A stretch of DNA of 64,000 nt from BOG-1184 sp049514575 (GCA_049514575.1 JBEKUX010000008.1:1-64000); one strand, 5' to 3'. Numbered from the stretch's first letter, positions 8,590 through 17,949 are shown. A program made the numbers and translations. Notes: a model not told the origin generated them from the sequence alone.

Positions 8590-8700
8590 ACGGAATGGAA
8601 TATGAATAAAGCATTTTTCTTGCGAAAAATGCAAACCCGCCTGCCTTCGCCGTAGCCGGCTTCGGCAAAGGCAGGTCCTCGTACCTCCAGACAGTCCATC
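8590..8700. repeat. Palindrome-rich intergenic element
   Basis: Between the phosphohexomutase and the kinase lie two inverted repeats. The first is GCATTTTTCTTGCGAAAAATGC near 8610-8631. The second is CCTGCCTTCGCCG pairing with CGGCTTCGGCAAAGGCAGG near 8640-8674. The open frame that runs through it from 8668 is therefore unlikely to be coding. The function is unknown. Confidence 0.45.
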
Positions 8701-8728
8701 CAACTCTTCATTAAAACCAGATGCATAC

Positions 8729-10492
8729 TTACGCTTCGTCAATAAGCGTATGAATCTGCGCGCTGATCGCGTCGATTTTCCGCTGTACCCCGCCAATAGC
8801 GGCTTCGAGCGGCGTACCGGCAGCGCTCCGGCATGAGATATAGAATTTAATTTTCGGCTCAGTGCCTGAGGGCCGGGCCGTGACCTGACTGCCGTCTGCG
8901 AGCAGAAACTGGAGCACGTTCGAGGACGGCAGATCGATGTCCTTTTTCCTTGTGCCGGTTTTGACCGCTGTCGTCGTGCTGTTTTTATAATCCTTGACGG
9001 CAGTTACTTCGAGCCCAGCAAAGGCCAGGGGCGGTTTGTTGCGCAGCGTTTCCATGAGCCTGGCCATGGTCGAGAGCCCGGTCTCGCCCTTGAAATAACC
9101 GGAGATGCCGGTTTCCTTGAAATAGCCATGCTCCTGCCAGAGCTCTTTGAGCCGGTCCACGAGCGTCCCTCCTTTGCTCAGGTGATAGAGCGTCAGTTCC
9201 GCGGTCAGACATGCGGCCGACACCGCGTCTTTGTCGCGGACATCGCTTGACGTGAGATAGCCATAGCTTTCCTCATTTCCGTACAGGAAAACCGGGCCCG
9301 CCTTCATTGCTTCGAATTCGCGGATTTTTTCACCGATATATTTGAACCCGGTGAGTACATCCATGCAGCGGACGCCGAATTTTTCCGCGATAAGGCGCTG
9401 GAGTTCCGTGGTGACTATGGTTTTTATGGATATGCCGTTTTCCGGGAGCGTGCCCAGCTCTTTGCGCGTGCTGAGTATATAGTCGAGGAGGAGTGCGCCG
9501 AGCTCGTTGCCGGTAATGAGCCTGAAATCCCCCTGGCCCTCCGGCGCTGCCACGCCGAGCCGGTCCGCGTCCGGATCGGTCCCCATGACCAGGTCGGCCT
9601 TTTTCCGTTTCCCGAGTTCGAGGGCCAGCTTCATTGCCGAAGCTTCTTCGGGATTGGGAAATTTGACAGTAGGGAAGTTGCCGTCAGGGTTCTGCTGTTC
9701 CGGCACAAAAGTCACGCTGATGCCCAGCTCAGCAAGCGCGCGGCCCACCGGCATGGCGCCGGTGCCGTTGAGCGGCGTATAGACGACCGTCAGTTTATTG
9801 CCACGTTCTTTGACGAGCGCCGGTCGCAAACTCTGGCCTTTCACCATCCGGATAAACGGCTCGTCCACCTCTTTATCAATCATGACAAGGAGTCCCTTAT
9901 TAATCGCGATCTCCTTTGTCATTTCAGCGACCGGGCCCGTGATTGCGCGTGCTTCCTTGATGATGCCGGTGTCGTGCGGCGGCACCACCTGGCCGCCGTC
10001 GCTCCAGTATGCTTTATAGCCGTTGTATTCAGGCGGGTTATGGCTCGCGGTGATGACGATCCCTGCAGTGGCCTTGAGCAGGCGCACCGCGAACGAGAGC
10101 TCGGGCGTGGGCCGCAGGCCCGTGAAAAGATAGGTGCGGATGCCGTTTGCGCAGAGCGTGAGCGCGGCCTTGAGGCTGAACACATCGGAGAAGTTCCGCG
10201 AGTCATAGGCGATGACCACCGAGGCCCCGGAAATGTCCGGCACATTTTTTTTGATGTGGTTGGCAAGCCCCTGCGTGGCGCGCTTGACAGTATAGGAGTT
10301 CATGCGGTTGTACCCGCCGCCGATCACCCCGCGCAGGCCCCCGGTGCCGAATTCAAGGTCTGTATAGAACCGGTCATTGAGTTCGGTAATGTTGTTCTCC
10401 GCAATAAGTTTTTCAACCTGCGTGCGGAAAAAGGCGTCCTGTTCGACGGAAAGATATTCTTTCGCTTTGGCAATGAGCGTCTGGTTGTCCAT
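8729..10492 (-). CDS. Phosphoglucomutase/phosphomannomutase family protein
   Basis: This alpha-D-phosphohexomutase shifts phosphate between C6 and C1 of glucose or mannose, feeding glycogen and envelope sugar synthesis. The 587 residues and the LEFGTGGLRG N-terminus match the PgcA/PGM2-like branch rather than the shorter AlgC type. The phosphoserine is Ser150 in TASHNPPEYNGYK. The Mg loop is GTDPDADRLG, the sugar-binding loop GNEESYGY, and the C-terminal phosphate-binding loop RPSGTEPKIKFY. All four are intact. Substrate preference cannot be read from sequence. It stands between the M16 protease and the kinase genes on the same strand. Confidence 0.92.
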   Translation of the reverse strand: MDNQTLIAKAKEYLSVEQDAFFRTQVEKLIAENNITELNDRFYTDLEFGTGGLRGVIGGGYNRMNSYTVKRATQGLANHIKKNVPDISGASVVIAYDSRNFSDVFSLKAALTLCANGIRTYLFTGLRPTPELSFAVRLLKATAGIVITASHNPPEYNGYKAYWSDGGQVVPPHDTGIIKEARAITGPVAEMTKEIAINKGLLVMIDKEVDEPFIRMVKGQSLRPALVKERGNKLTVVYTPLNGTGAMPVGRALAELGISVTFVPEQQNPDGNFPTVKFPNPEEASAMKLALELGKRKKADLVMGTDPDADRLGVAAPEGQGDFRLITGNELGALLLDYILSTRKELGTLPENGISIKTIVTTELQRLIAEKFGVRCMDVLTGFKYIGEKIREFEAMKAGPVFLYGNEESYGYLTSSDVRDKDAVSAACLTAELTLYHLSKGGTLVDRLKELWQEHGYFKETGISGYFKGETGLSTMARLMETLRNKPPLAFAGLEVTAVKDYKNSTTTAVKTGTRKKDIDLPSSNVLQFLLADGSQVTARPSGTEPKIKFYISCRSAAGTPLEAAIGGVQRKIDAISAQIHTLIDEA

Positions 10493-10549
10493 TAAAAAAT
10501 GCCCTTTCTCCTTGAATTAGAATATCACGAAAATACTAAATCTGCCCCC

Positions 10550-13549
10550 CTATCCCCCGAAGGGGGCATTTGGGGCGTTCCCCTCGGGAGATGGAGGGGA
10601 TATATTCAGTAATGGTTCCCGATTAAAAGACAGCCCCTCTTTCTCAGCCCCGTCAAACGCCGCCGCGCTTGCTAAAACAGCGACCGCCGAATCTTTCGTA
10701 TCGAGGATCTTCTGCGCGGTTTTCCGGAGTTTGTCCGGCGTTGCGCCAAGCACGGCATCGCGCAGGCGCTGGCGCGCCTCGGGCGTATAGCCGCAGAGGC
10801 GGTCGAGTGTTTCGCCGAAGCCTCGGCTGTGCGGAGGTTTCGGGTGGTCTATCTGCCCTATGGCGCCGATAATGCTCTGATCGAGCGCAGCCTGTTCAAT
10901 GCCTTTGGCTATTGATGCCAACCCTTTATCGAAATGAGCAAGCGTTGCAGCGAGGTTCGGATCGCGGTATGAGGCGCAGGCAAAGACCGGGTGTGCGATC
11001 GACATCATCGACATGCCGCCGTACGCGCCGCCTTCCACACGCACCTTGTCCCACAGATAGCCTGTTGACAAGTGACGCGCCATGAGGAAAAGAAGCCCGT
11101 ATGCGTCCGGCGTAAACGGGTCGAGCTTCCACGCGCGTGCCGTAAAGTTGACCGCCGAAGCAATCTCGATCCCCTGCGCCGCGGAAGACGAATCGGTCCC
11201 CGGCGCAGCCGTTTGCAGAGAAACTTTTTGTCCGGGAAGGGTTTCCAGAAAAGAAGCGATTTTCCCGGACAGTGCTTCAGGCTCGTCCGCGGTCATTGAG
11301 ACGATGGCCGCATTTTTATTGATCACGAAGGAGTGCAGACGAACGAGGCAGGGAATTATTTCGCCGATGTTGTTGTTCCGTGCGAGGTTGTCGAGGAACC
11401 TGAGCTGGCTCATGCCGCCCAGTTTCTCTTCGACAAGCCGCGAATGCGAAAGCCGGGACGAAGCCAGAAGCGTGGCAACCTGGTGACCCGAGCCGATGAT
11501 CGAGGCGTTGAGATTGTTGCGCTCCTCGAGCAGGATGTCCTTTATCTGCTTGGTGTTGGAAAGGTCCGGCTTTGTGAAAAGATCAGAGAGAATAGCAAGC
11601 ATTTCGCTGAAGCGGGACAGCAGGGATTTGCCGTGCATGAACGCATGGAAAAAAAGATCGTTGCGCGAGCCGATCACGGTCCTCACAAACGAGGAAGCGC
11701 CTATGCCGCCTGTGGCAAGCGCAACACGAGTTGCCATCTGTTCGTAGGATAACGTTCCTGCCCCGCACCGCCGAAGAAGTTCAAGGTAGAGCGGCAGATA
11801 CGGTATCAGATCTGCCGGTACGCTGCGCAGATCGAACCCGATATCGAAATAGACAATACCTGAAGTAAAAATAGGATGGCCGAAAAAAGTAATGCCGGCA
11901 ATCGCGCCGGTAGTGCATGGAACGTCGAACCCCTTCGGCGGGAGGTCGCTTCTGGCAAGGCGCGGCAGGGTCGCCAGGGCTTCTGCCGAAGGCGGCGTGT
12001 TCTGCTGTCGGATGAGTTCGCGGGTGAGATCGCGGCAGCGCGCCATGTCGGAAGGAGAAAAGGACGAGGAAAGCCCCGCGGCCTGCCGTTCGGTCTGCAG
12101 TTCGAGTTCTTTGCCTTTTTCAGAGGAAGCAATGATGGTGGCAAGCAGCCGGTGAGGGTTTTCGAGCAGGTTTTTCAGGATTGTTTCCCTGAAAAAGGTA
12201 TCCCCGGCTTTCAGGCGTTTTTTGATTTCAGTCAGCGTTTTCTCAAAAGCAAGATGGGCCAGCGGATCGCCGTTGTAAAGCCATGAGTTGTAGCACCGGT
12301 CCGCGAGCCGCAGGTGGTAGGGGAAGTTGCCGCCGTCCACTTCGCGAAGGTGGAACTCCACCTGGCGCAATGCACCCTCAAGGAGGTCGTTGTTCAGGCC
12401 GTTGTCAACCTGTTCCCGGAGGGCGGCAAGCACAATCCCTTGCATTTTTTCAGCATTGACCGGTTTCGTTTTGCGCAGTCCGGCCGTAAAGACGCTCTGC
12501 ACCGCTTCGATGCCGAAGCCGGACGCGTCATCAAGGTCTTCGCCGAGTCCGGAATCGATGAGCGCACGCTTGAGCGGCGAGCTTTCGGTGCCGAGGAGGT
12601 AGTGGCTGAGCACGGTGCCGCAGAGCACGGACAGCGGGTCGCTGCTTTCGCCGAAAATCCAGATAAGGAGCGCGGTAGAGGTACCATCGTCTTCTTTCGG
12701 CGCCGGCGCTTCGATTGAAAGAACCCGGGGGGATTGCCAGAGCTGCTGGTGCGGGATTGCAGAGTCCGGCGGTGCAGCGGCGTATCCGGCCAGATAGCTG
12801 TCGTTAAGGAACAACAGCGTTTTTTCCGAGGCAATGTTGCCATAGAGGAAAAAATAAGCATTCGACGGATGATAAAACCTCCGGTGGAAAGCGGTGAACT
12901 CTTCGTAGCTGAGGTCAGTAATGTGTTCCGGGTCGCCGCCGCTTTCGAAGGCATAGGTGGTGTCGGGCATGAGGCCGGCAAGTGTTCTGCGGGAGACATG
13001 ACTTGCGAAATCGGAAAAAACCCCCTTCATCTCGTTATAGACGATCCCTTTAATGCCGACAGGCTTTGCATCGTCCCCGACTTCAAAGTGCCATCCCTCC
13101 TGATAAAAGGTGTTTTGAGTGAGGAGCGGCCTGAACACCGCGTCGCAGTAGACATCGGCGAGATTGAAAAAGTCCTTCTCCACCTGCGAGGCGACCGGAT
13201 AGACGGTCTTGTCACGGTAGGTGAGGGCGTTCAGGAAGGTCTGGAGCGAGCCTTTAAGCATCTCCTGAAACGGATCCTTTACCGGAAATTTTTTCGAGCC
13301 GCAGAGCACCGAATGTTCCATGATGTGGGGAACGCCCGTATCGTCGTGCACCGGCGTCCTGAATGCGATGGAGAAAAGATTCTCGGGATCGTCGTTATAC
13401 AGGTGCAGCAGCCTTGCGCCGGTTATAACATGCGTGAATACATAGGCCGTGGCGTGAATCTCGGGAATTGACTCGACCCGCTCTGCTTTGAAGCCGTGAA
13501 GGGTTTGGCTTTCTTTTATGTCCTGTAGTGGGGGCTGTTTTGCAGTCAT
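10550..13549 (-). CDS. PreP-like M16C zinc metalloprotease
   Basis: The 999-residue protein belongs to the presequence-protease/insulinase family, large clamshell proteases that degrade unfolded peptides. The inverted zinc motif is HIMEH at 75-79, with Glu173 in YNEMKG as the third ligand, the PreP spacing. The GSKKFPVKDPFQEMLKGSL block is typical of M16C. A second, non-catalytic M16 half covers about residues 540-980. No signal peptide is evident. The last residues (PPSPEGNAPNAPFGG) are encoded by a palindromic GC-rich repeat at 10550-10600, so the original C-terminus may have been extended by an inserted element. Confidence 0.93.
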   Translation of the reverse strand: MTAKQPPLQDIKESQTLHGFKAERVESIPEIHATAYVFTHVITGARLLHLYNDDPENLFSIAFRTPVHDDTGVPHIMEHSVLCGSKKFPVKDPFQEMLKGSLQTFLNALTYRDKTVYPVASQVEKDFFNLADVYCDAVFRPLLTQNTFYQEGWHFEVGDDAKPVGIKGIVYNEMKGVFSDFASHVSRRTLAGLMPDTTYAFESGGDPEHITDLSYEEFTAFHRRFYHPSNAYFFLYGNIASEKTLLFLNDSYLAGYAAAPPDSAIPHQQLWQSPRVLSIEAPAPKEDDGTSTALLIWIFGESSDPLSVLCGTVLSHYLLGTESSPLKRALIDSGLGEDLDDASGFGIEAVQSVFTAGLRKTKPVNAEKMQGIVLAALREQVDNGLNNDLLEGALRQVEFHLREVDGGNFPYHLRLADRCYNSWLYNGDPLAHLAFEKTLTEIKKRLKAGDTFFRETILKNLLENPHRLLATIIASSEKGKELELQTERQAAGLSSSFSPSDMARCRDLTRELIRQQNTPPSAEALATLPRLARSDLPPKGFDVPCTTGAIAGITFFGHPIFTSGIVYFDIGFDLRSVPADLIPYLPLYLELLRRCGAGTLSYEQMATRVALATGGIGASSFVRTVIGSRNDLFFHAFMHGKSLLSRFSEMLAILSDLFTKPDLSNTKQIKDILLEERNNLNASIIGSGHQVATLLASSRLSHSRLVEEKLGGMSQLRFLDNLARNNNIGEIIPCLVRLHSFVINKNAAIVSMTADEPEALSGKIASFLETLPGQKVSLQTAAPGTDSSSAAQGIEIASAVNFTARAWKLDPFTPDAYGLLFLMARHLSTGYLWDKVRVEGGAYGGMSMMSIAHPVFACASYRDPNLAATLAHFDKGLASIAKGIEQAALDQSIIGAIGQIDHPKPPHSRGFGETLDRLCGYTPEARQRLRDAVLGATPDKLRKTAQKILDTKDSAVAVLASAAAFDGAEKEGLSFNREPLLNISPPSPEGNAPNAPFGG

Positions 13550-13686
13550 GATCTGTCTGGGTTTCTATTGTTTCCGCTGTATTTGATTCGAACGCCCTGC
13601 GATGATCGTTTGAATCGGAATGAGAAAAATATACTGGCGCTGTAGATAGCTACAATGGATGTAAAGTAGTAAAATTGATTTTTTTC

Positions 13687-13849
13687 GCGCCAGGGGCGAC
13701 GAAGGGTAACGGCTGAAACGAAGTGAAGCCGTAAGTCTGTTCCTGACACAGGTGTTTCACACCGCATGGCAGGACAGACCGGGTCGCGAAGTCGAGAGCC
13801 CGGAGAAGAACCGACCCCCGTCTACCTCGGGTAGACGGGGGAGGCGCCC
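13687..13849 (+). ncRNA. Structured RNA element, HEARO/omega-RNA-like, copy 2
   Basis: The ends GCGCC (13687-13691) and GGCGCC (13843-13848) pair. Internal stems are ACGGCT/AGCCGT (13709-13714 with 13727-13732) enclosing GAAACGAAGTGA; GTCTG-T-TCCTG/CAGGACAGAC (13735-13745 with 13770-13779) capped by GGTGT-TTC-ACACC; and a 12-bp terminal hairpin CCCCCGTCTACC/GGTAGACGGGGG (13815-13841). Each stem has a counterpart in the element at 3736-3879, with paired substitutions. The conserved GCGACGAAGG, TAACGG and GAAGTGAAGCCG segments and the GAGGCGCC end fit what I recall of HEARO RNAs, which guide IscB/IsrB nucleases. It lies between the M16 protease and PAS genes, which are both on the other strand. 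Confidence 0.6.
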
Positions 13850-13875
13850 AAAGAATTTATTAAAATTATTGATTA

Positions 13876-14598
13876 TTAATTATTCGCGACTTTCTCTTTC
13901 TTCTTCTCCATCTTTTCCCATAGGTCCGGATACAGCGATTTGACGCACTCCGGGCACATGGTGTGGGTGAACTGCGTGTGCGCGAACTTGTGCAGGTAAG
14001 CCTCGATATCATTCCAGTACCCTTTGTCGTCGCGGATTTTCTTGCAGGAAGCGCAGATCGGAAGAAGCCCACGCAAGGTCTCAACTTCGGCAAGCGCCGC
14101 GCGCAGTTTTTCAATGAGTTTGATGCGGTCCTGCTCGGCGTTTTTCCGGTCGGTGATGTCCTGAGAGGTTATAATGGCGCCTTGAGGGAATGGTGAAATG
14201 GTGACTGACAGCACCTTGTTTCTGTAACGGAGTTCCGGGAACGATCCGGGATTTCCGGAAGCGATGCACGCCCTGAGTTTTCCATACATATCGATTTCAT
14301 GGTGTGAAGCGTAGTCCCGGTACATGATATCACCTAAAGCGGGCAGACGGTCGCCCGAGGTGATTTTCGCCCTGTTGGATTTAATGACCCGGCCCTCTTT
14401 ATCGACCACCACGGTGAGTACGGGATTGTACTGAAACAGGGCGAAATTGAAGGCTTCCTTGTCAGCCAGCTTCCGGTGGGTGGATTCGTATTCCGCTTTT
14501 TTAACTTCCAGGTCCGCTATACGCTTGCGCAATGAATCCATTTCAGATTCGAGGCGGGCGGTGGTGCTTGAAGCGTCGTGTTGATTCATCGCATGCAT
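13876..14598 (-). CDS. PAS-domain protein with C-terminal CxxC...CxxC domain
   Basis: The 240-residue protein starts with a coiled coil (residues 8-45). A PAS-like sensor domain (about 45-155) follows, ending in the PAC-type ITSQDITDRKNAEQDR. After a second helix comes a compact C-terminal domain with LLPICASCKKIRDDKGYW and, about 30 residues on, MCPECVKSLYPDLW. This CxxC pair domain is frequent at the ends of PAS and receiver proteins and is probably zinc binding; its function is undescribed as far as I know. There is no kinase or GGDEF domain. The start could also be the ATG at 14589. It is divergent from the response regulator at 14760, a possible partner. Confidence 0.82.
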   Translation of the reverse strand: MHAMNQHDASSTTARLESEMDSLRKRIADLEVKKAEYESTHRKLADKEAFNFALFQYNPVLTVVVDKEGRVIKSNRAKITSGDRLPALGDIMYRDYASHHEIDMYGKLRACIASGNPGSFPELRYRNKVLSVTISPFPQGAIITSQDITDRKNAEQDRIKLIEKLRAALAEVETLRGLLPICASCKKIRDDKGYWNDIEAYLHKFAHTQFTHTMCPECVKSLYPDLWEKMEKKKEKVANN

Positions 14599-14759
14599 GG
14601 AGTGAGTTTGTGTTGGATTAATTGTACTATCATTGATGGACCGAATTCAAATAGTATCGTATAATTTCATTGCATAGCCAGCCTTGGAAAATTTATCTTT
14701 CACTACTATCGTAATATCCCATCATACGTCTCGTGCGGGAAGGGAAAGCGGGTTGTACG

Positions 14760-15161
14760 ATGCAACAGAAGCCATATCGTGTCTTGCTTGTGGACGATGA
14801 GCCGGGGATACGCAAGATTTTACGGTTATTTCTTGAGGTGGAGGGATACAGCGTTTACGAGGCGATCACGGCGAGCCAGGCGATCTCGGTCATTCAAAAG
14901 GAGAAGCCTGATCTCGTGATTCTCGACGTCATTCTATGCGGACAGACAGGTTTTGAAGTGTGCGAATGGGTGAAAAAGAACCCTGAGACGAGGGACATTA
15001 TCGTGTTCCTTTTTACCGCCCTCAATCAGGAACACGATTATATGGAAGGGAAACGCGTCGGATGCGATCTGTATTTGACAAAGCCCCAGAATCCCAAGGA
15101 TATCGTGGAAAAGGTAAAAGAGTACCTCAAGAACAAGTCGCCTGTTCAATCCGCCTCGTGA
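14760..15161 (+). CDS. Single-domain response regulator (CheY-like)
   Basis: This is a stand-alone receiver domain of 133 residues. The acidic pocket is Asp12-Asp13 (LLVDDEPG), the phosphoacceptor Asp56 in LVILDVILCG, the switch Thr87 in FLFTALNQ and the conserved Lys108 in LYLTKPQNP. There is no output domain, so it must act by protein contact or in a phosphorelay. The frame is open from a GTG at 14733, but the ATG at 14760 gives the normal receiver N-terminus. The divergent PAS protein is a possible partner; no cognate kinase is adjacent. Confidence 0.9.
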   Translation: MQQKPYRVLLVDDEPGIRKILRLFLEVEGYSVYEAITASQAISVIQKEKPDLVILDVILCGQTGFEVCEWVKKNPETRDIIVFLFTALNQEHDYMEGKRVGCDLYLTKPQNPKDIVEKVKEYLKNKSPVQSAS

Positions 15162-15235
15162 CAACTGCTTCGAGTAGGTGACCACGCCTGCGCCGGTGCG
15201 CGGGGCGTGTCTTTCAGAAAGGATACGGATTATTT

Positions 15236-16936
15236 ATGGAAAAAAAGACGTCGATGCGTCTGCTTGTCGTGGCGGCATCAGTGCTCCTGCTGGTGTATTT
15301 CCTCGTTCCGTCCATGATTTATTACTCGCAATCGGTCCCGCAGCGTGAAGAGTATGTAAAGACACACCCGAATATTCTCAAAAGAATCGTCAACCTGGGA
15401 CTCGATCTGCAGGGCGGCATGCGGCTCGTGCTTGAGATCGACCGGACCAATATTGACAAAGAACAGGACAAGGACCTCCTTGACCGGGCCTTCACGGTGA
15501 TCGAGAACCGTATCAATGCGCTCGGCGTCGCCGAGCCCACGGTCCAGAAGCAGGGGCGAGACCGGATCATTGTCGAGCTGCCCGGTCTCAAGGACGAGGA
15601 GGCGGCGAAGAACATCATCGGCCGTACGGCGCAGCTTGAGTTCATGCTGCTGCGCGAACCGCTGCAGTTGGAACACGCGATCAACGTCATCGACAACGTA
15701 ATGGCGGGCAAGATCGAAAAGGACACCACCGGTGCGGCGGCAGCGCGCGATACGGTGACGCAGAAATCAAAGGCGCAGCAGGCATTGGCTGAAAAGCTGT
15801 TCAAGGGTGCCGAAAAGGGAAAAGACACGACGAAAAAAGCGGACACCACCGATACGACCGCACTTGAGGAATCCAAAGCCACGTCGTTCAAGGACCTTCT
15901 TGTCGGCAGCCAGGACCAGATAGCGGTCCGCATGGAGAATATCGCGCGGGTGAACGACATCATGGCGCGCAGGGACGTGCGCGAAGCGCTCGAGCGAGCG
16001 GGGCTCGGGGGCAATAAATTCCTTTGGGGCCACGATACGATGCACGCCGAAGGCGCACTGAACCGTACGCTGTATTATGTGAAAGGCTCGCCCGAAATGC
16101 GCGGCGATGCGATCAAGGACGCGCGGGGCAATATCGATCCGAGCGGTATGCGGGCAGGCGGGTCGAAGGTGGATCTCGAAATGAACGCCAAGGGGGCGCG
16201 TCGGTTTTCCGCAGTGACGGCCGCGAATGTCAATAAGTTCCTCGCCATCGTGCTCGACAGCACGGTATTCTCTGCGCCGCGCATTATCCAGAAAATTTCC
16301 GGCGGCCGGGCCGAAATCACGGGCAATTTCAGCCTCACGGAAGCGAACAACCTGGCCGTGGTGCTGCGCGCCGGGGCGTTGCCCGCGCCGGTCAAGATTA
16401 TCGAAGAGCAGACCGTCGGGCCTTCTCTCGGTCAGGACTCGATTGACAGAGCAGCGCTTGCGGGCTGGATCGCGGTGCTGTTTATCATTGTGTTCGCGAT
16501 CGTCTATTACCGGATAAGCGGAGCGATCGCACTGGCGGCGCTCGCTATCAATATCCTTGCCGTTCTTGCGATCATGGCCATGCTCAATGCGACGCTGACG
16601 CTTCCCGGTATCGCGGGACTCATCCTGCAGCTCGCCATGGGTATCGACGCGAACGTCATCATTTTTGAGCGCATCCGTGAAGAGTCCCGTACCGGCAAAA
16701 CGCCGCGGGCCGCCATAGAAGCCGGCTATAAAATGGCATTCTGGACGATCATCGACTCGCACTTGACCGCGCTCATCACTTCCTTTATCCTGTTGTGGAA
16801 GGGCACGGGTTCGATCCGCGGATTCGCCATTACGCTGATTCTCGGCATCTTGAGCAACCTTTATACGGCACTGTACGTGACGCGGGTGCCGCAGGACATC
16901 ATTGTGGGAAAGAACAAGCAGAAACTGAGCATCTAA
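15236..16936 (+). CDS. secD: Protein translocase subunit SecD
   Basis: SecD is an RND-type inner-membrane subunit that, with SecF, uses the proton motive force to aid protein export through SecYEG. TM1 covers about residues 8-27, followed by the large periplasmic P1 region starting LGLDLQGGMRLVLE. Five further TM segments lie in the last 190 residues, with AGLILQLAMGIDANVIIFERIREE as the hallmark. Residues about 155-250 form a hydrophilic Lys/Thr/Asp-rich insertion (KGKDTTKKADTTDTT) not present in E. coli SecD, similar to long forms in FCB bacteria. It is followed after 21 bases by secF. Confidence 0.96.
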   Translation: MEKKTSMRLLVVAASVLLLVYFLVPSMIYYSQSVPQREEYVKTHPNILKRIVNLGLDLQGGMRLVLEIDRTNIDKEQDKDLLDRAFTVIENRINALGVAEPTVQKQGRDRIIVELPGLKDEEAAKNIIGRTAQLEFMLLREPLQLEHAINVIDNVMAGKIEKDTTGAAAARDTVTQKSKAQQALAEKLFKGAEKGKDTTKKADTTDTTALEESKATSFKDLLVGSQDQIAVRMENIARVNDIMARRDVREALERAGLGGNKFLWGHDTMHAEGALNRTLYYVKGSPEMRGDAIKDARGNIDPSGMRAGGSKVDLEMNAKGARRFSAVTAANVNKFLAIVLDSTVFSAPRIIQKISGGRAEITGNFSLTEANNLAVVLRAGALPAPVKIIEEQTVGPSLGQDSIDRAALAGWIAVLFIIVFAIVYYRISGAIALAALAINILAVLAIMAMLNATLTLPGIAGLILQLAMGIDANVIIFERIREESRTGKTPRAAIEAGYKMAFWTIIDSHLTALITSFILLWKGTGSIRGFAITLILGILSNLYTALYVTRVPQDIIVGKNKQKLSI

Positions 16937-16957
16937 TTCATTCCATGGAGAACGTCT

Positions 16958-17890
16958 ATGTTGCGGATTTTCAAGGAAACGAAGATTAAATTCATCGAGT
17001 ACCGGAAGTGGGCGATCGCATTTTCGCTTATCCTTACGGTTCTGACCTTTGTTTCGATCGGCTATCACTGGGTGACCACCAGTGCGCCGTTCAATTGGTC
17101 CATTGAATTTGTCGGAGGCACGCTGGTGCAGCTCAAATTCGATAAGCAGATTCATAACGAGATCGGACGGATCCGGTCGATTGTCGACGAGCTCGGCTAT
17201 ACCGGCTCGGAGATAAAAATGATCGGGCCGGAACAGAACAACGAACTCCTGATCGTCGTGAGGAAGCATGCCGAAGCGTCGGCTCTCGGCAAGGAGATCC
17301 GCGAGGCGCTGTCAAAAGCCATGCCCGATAACAGCTTTAATGTACGGCGTATTGAGGCGATCGGCCCGAAAATCGGCGGCGAAATGCAGAGTGATGCGGT
17401 TATTGCGGTGCTGATGGCGCTTATCGGCATCATGATCTACGTCTGGTTCAGGTTCCAGGCCTCATTCGGCGTTGCGGCAGTGATTCCGCTTTTCCACGAC
17501 GTGATCATCACCATCGGTTTCTTCTCGGTCCTGAACCGGGAGTTTTCACTCACCTTCATCGCCGCGCTGCTCACGATCATGGGATTCTCGCTGAATGACA
17601 ATGTCGTAATTTTCGACCGGATCCGCGAAAACATGCGCCTGGGGCTCAAGGGGAAGTCATTCATTGAGCTTGTCAACCTGAGCATAAACCAGACACTCTC
17701 GCGTACGATCATCACCTCCGGCATAGCGTTCGTCGTCGTGACCATTCTCTGGCTCATCGGAAGCGAAACAATCAAGGATTTCGCCCTCGCCATGATGATC
17801 GGCGTGGTGTTCGGAACCTATTCCACGATCTACATCGCCAGCGTGCTTCTGGTCTGGTGGAACAAGAAGTGGCCGATAATCAAGGCGTAA
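16958..17890 (+). CDS. secF: Protein translocase subunit SecF
   Basis: SecF is the partner of SecD in the inner membrane. The 310-residue protein has TM1 at about 16-36, a small periplasmic domain with SIEFVGGTLVQLKF, and five TM segments in the C-terminal half, including AALLTIMGFSLNDNVVIFDRIREN. TGGAGAA lies before the ATG. It directly follows secD and ends at a rho-independent terminator at 17916-17946, so secDF is a two-gene unit. Confidence 0.96.
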   Translation: MLRIFKETKIKFIEYRKWAIAFSLILTVLTFVSIGYHWVTTSAPFNWSIEFVGGTLVQLKFDKQIHNEIGRIRSIVDELGYTGSEIKMIGPEQNNELLIVVRKHAEASALGKEIREALSKAMPDNSFNVRRIEAIGPKIGGEMQSDAVIAVLMALIGIMIYVWFRFQASFGVAAVIPLFHDVIITIGFFSVLNREFSLTFIAALLTIMGFSLNDNVVIFDRIRENMRLGLKGKSFIELVNLSINQTLSRTIITSGIAFVVVTILWLIGSETIKDFALAMMIGVVFGTYSTIYIASVLLVWWNKKWPIIKA

Positions 17891-17915
17891 CCGGTATAAT
17901 TTTTATCATTTTATG

Positions 17916-17946
17916 GGGGAAACGCCGTTGGCGTTTCCCCTTCTCT
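17916..17946 (+). terminator. Rho-independent terminator after secF
   Basis: An 11-bp perfect stem GGGGAAACGCC-GTT-GGCGTTTCCCC (17916-17940) is followed by TTCTCTTTT. It lies 26 bases after the secF stop. Confidence 0.8.
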
Positions 17947-17949
17947 TTT

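Noticed and set aside
8516..8668. N-terminal extension of the Ser/Thr kinase
   Set aside because: The extension crosses two intergenic inverted repeats and has no family match.
15767..17269. 500-codon minus-strand open frame opposite secD/secF
   Set aside because: Both sense genes are unmistakable; the antisense translation is Arg/Asp/His-rich low-complexity without domains.
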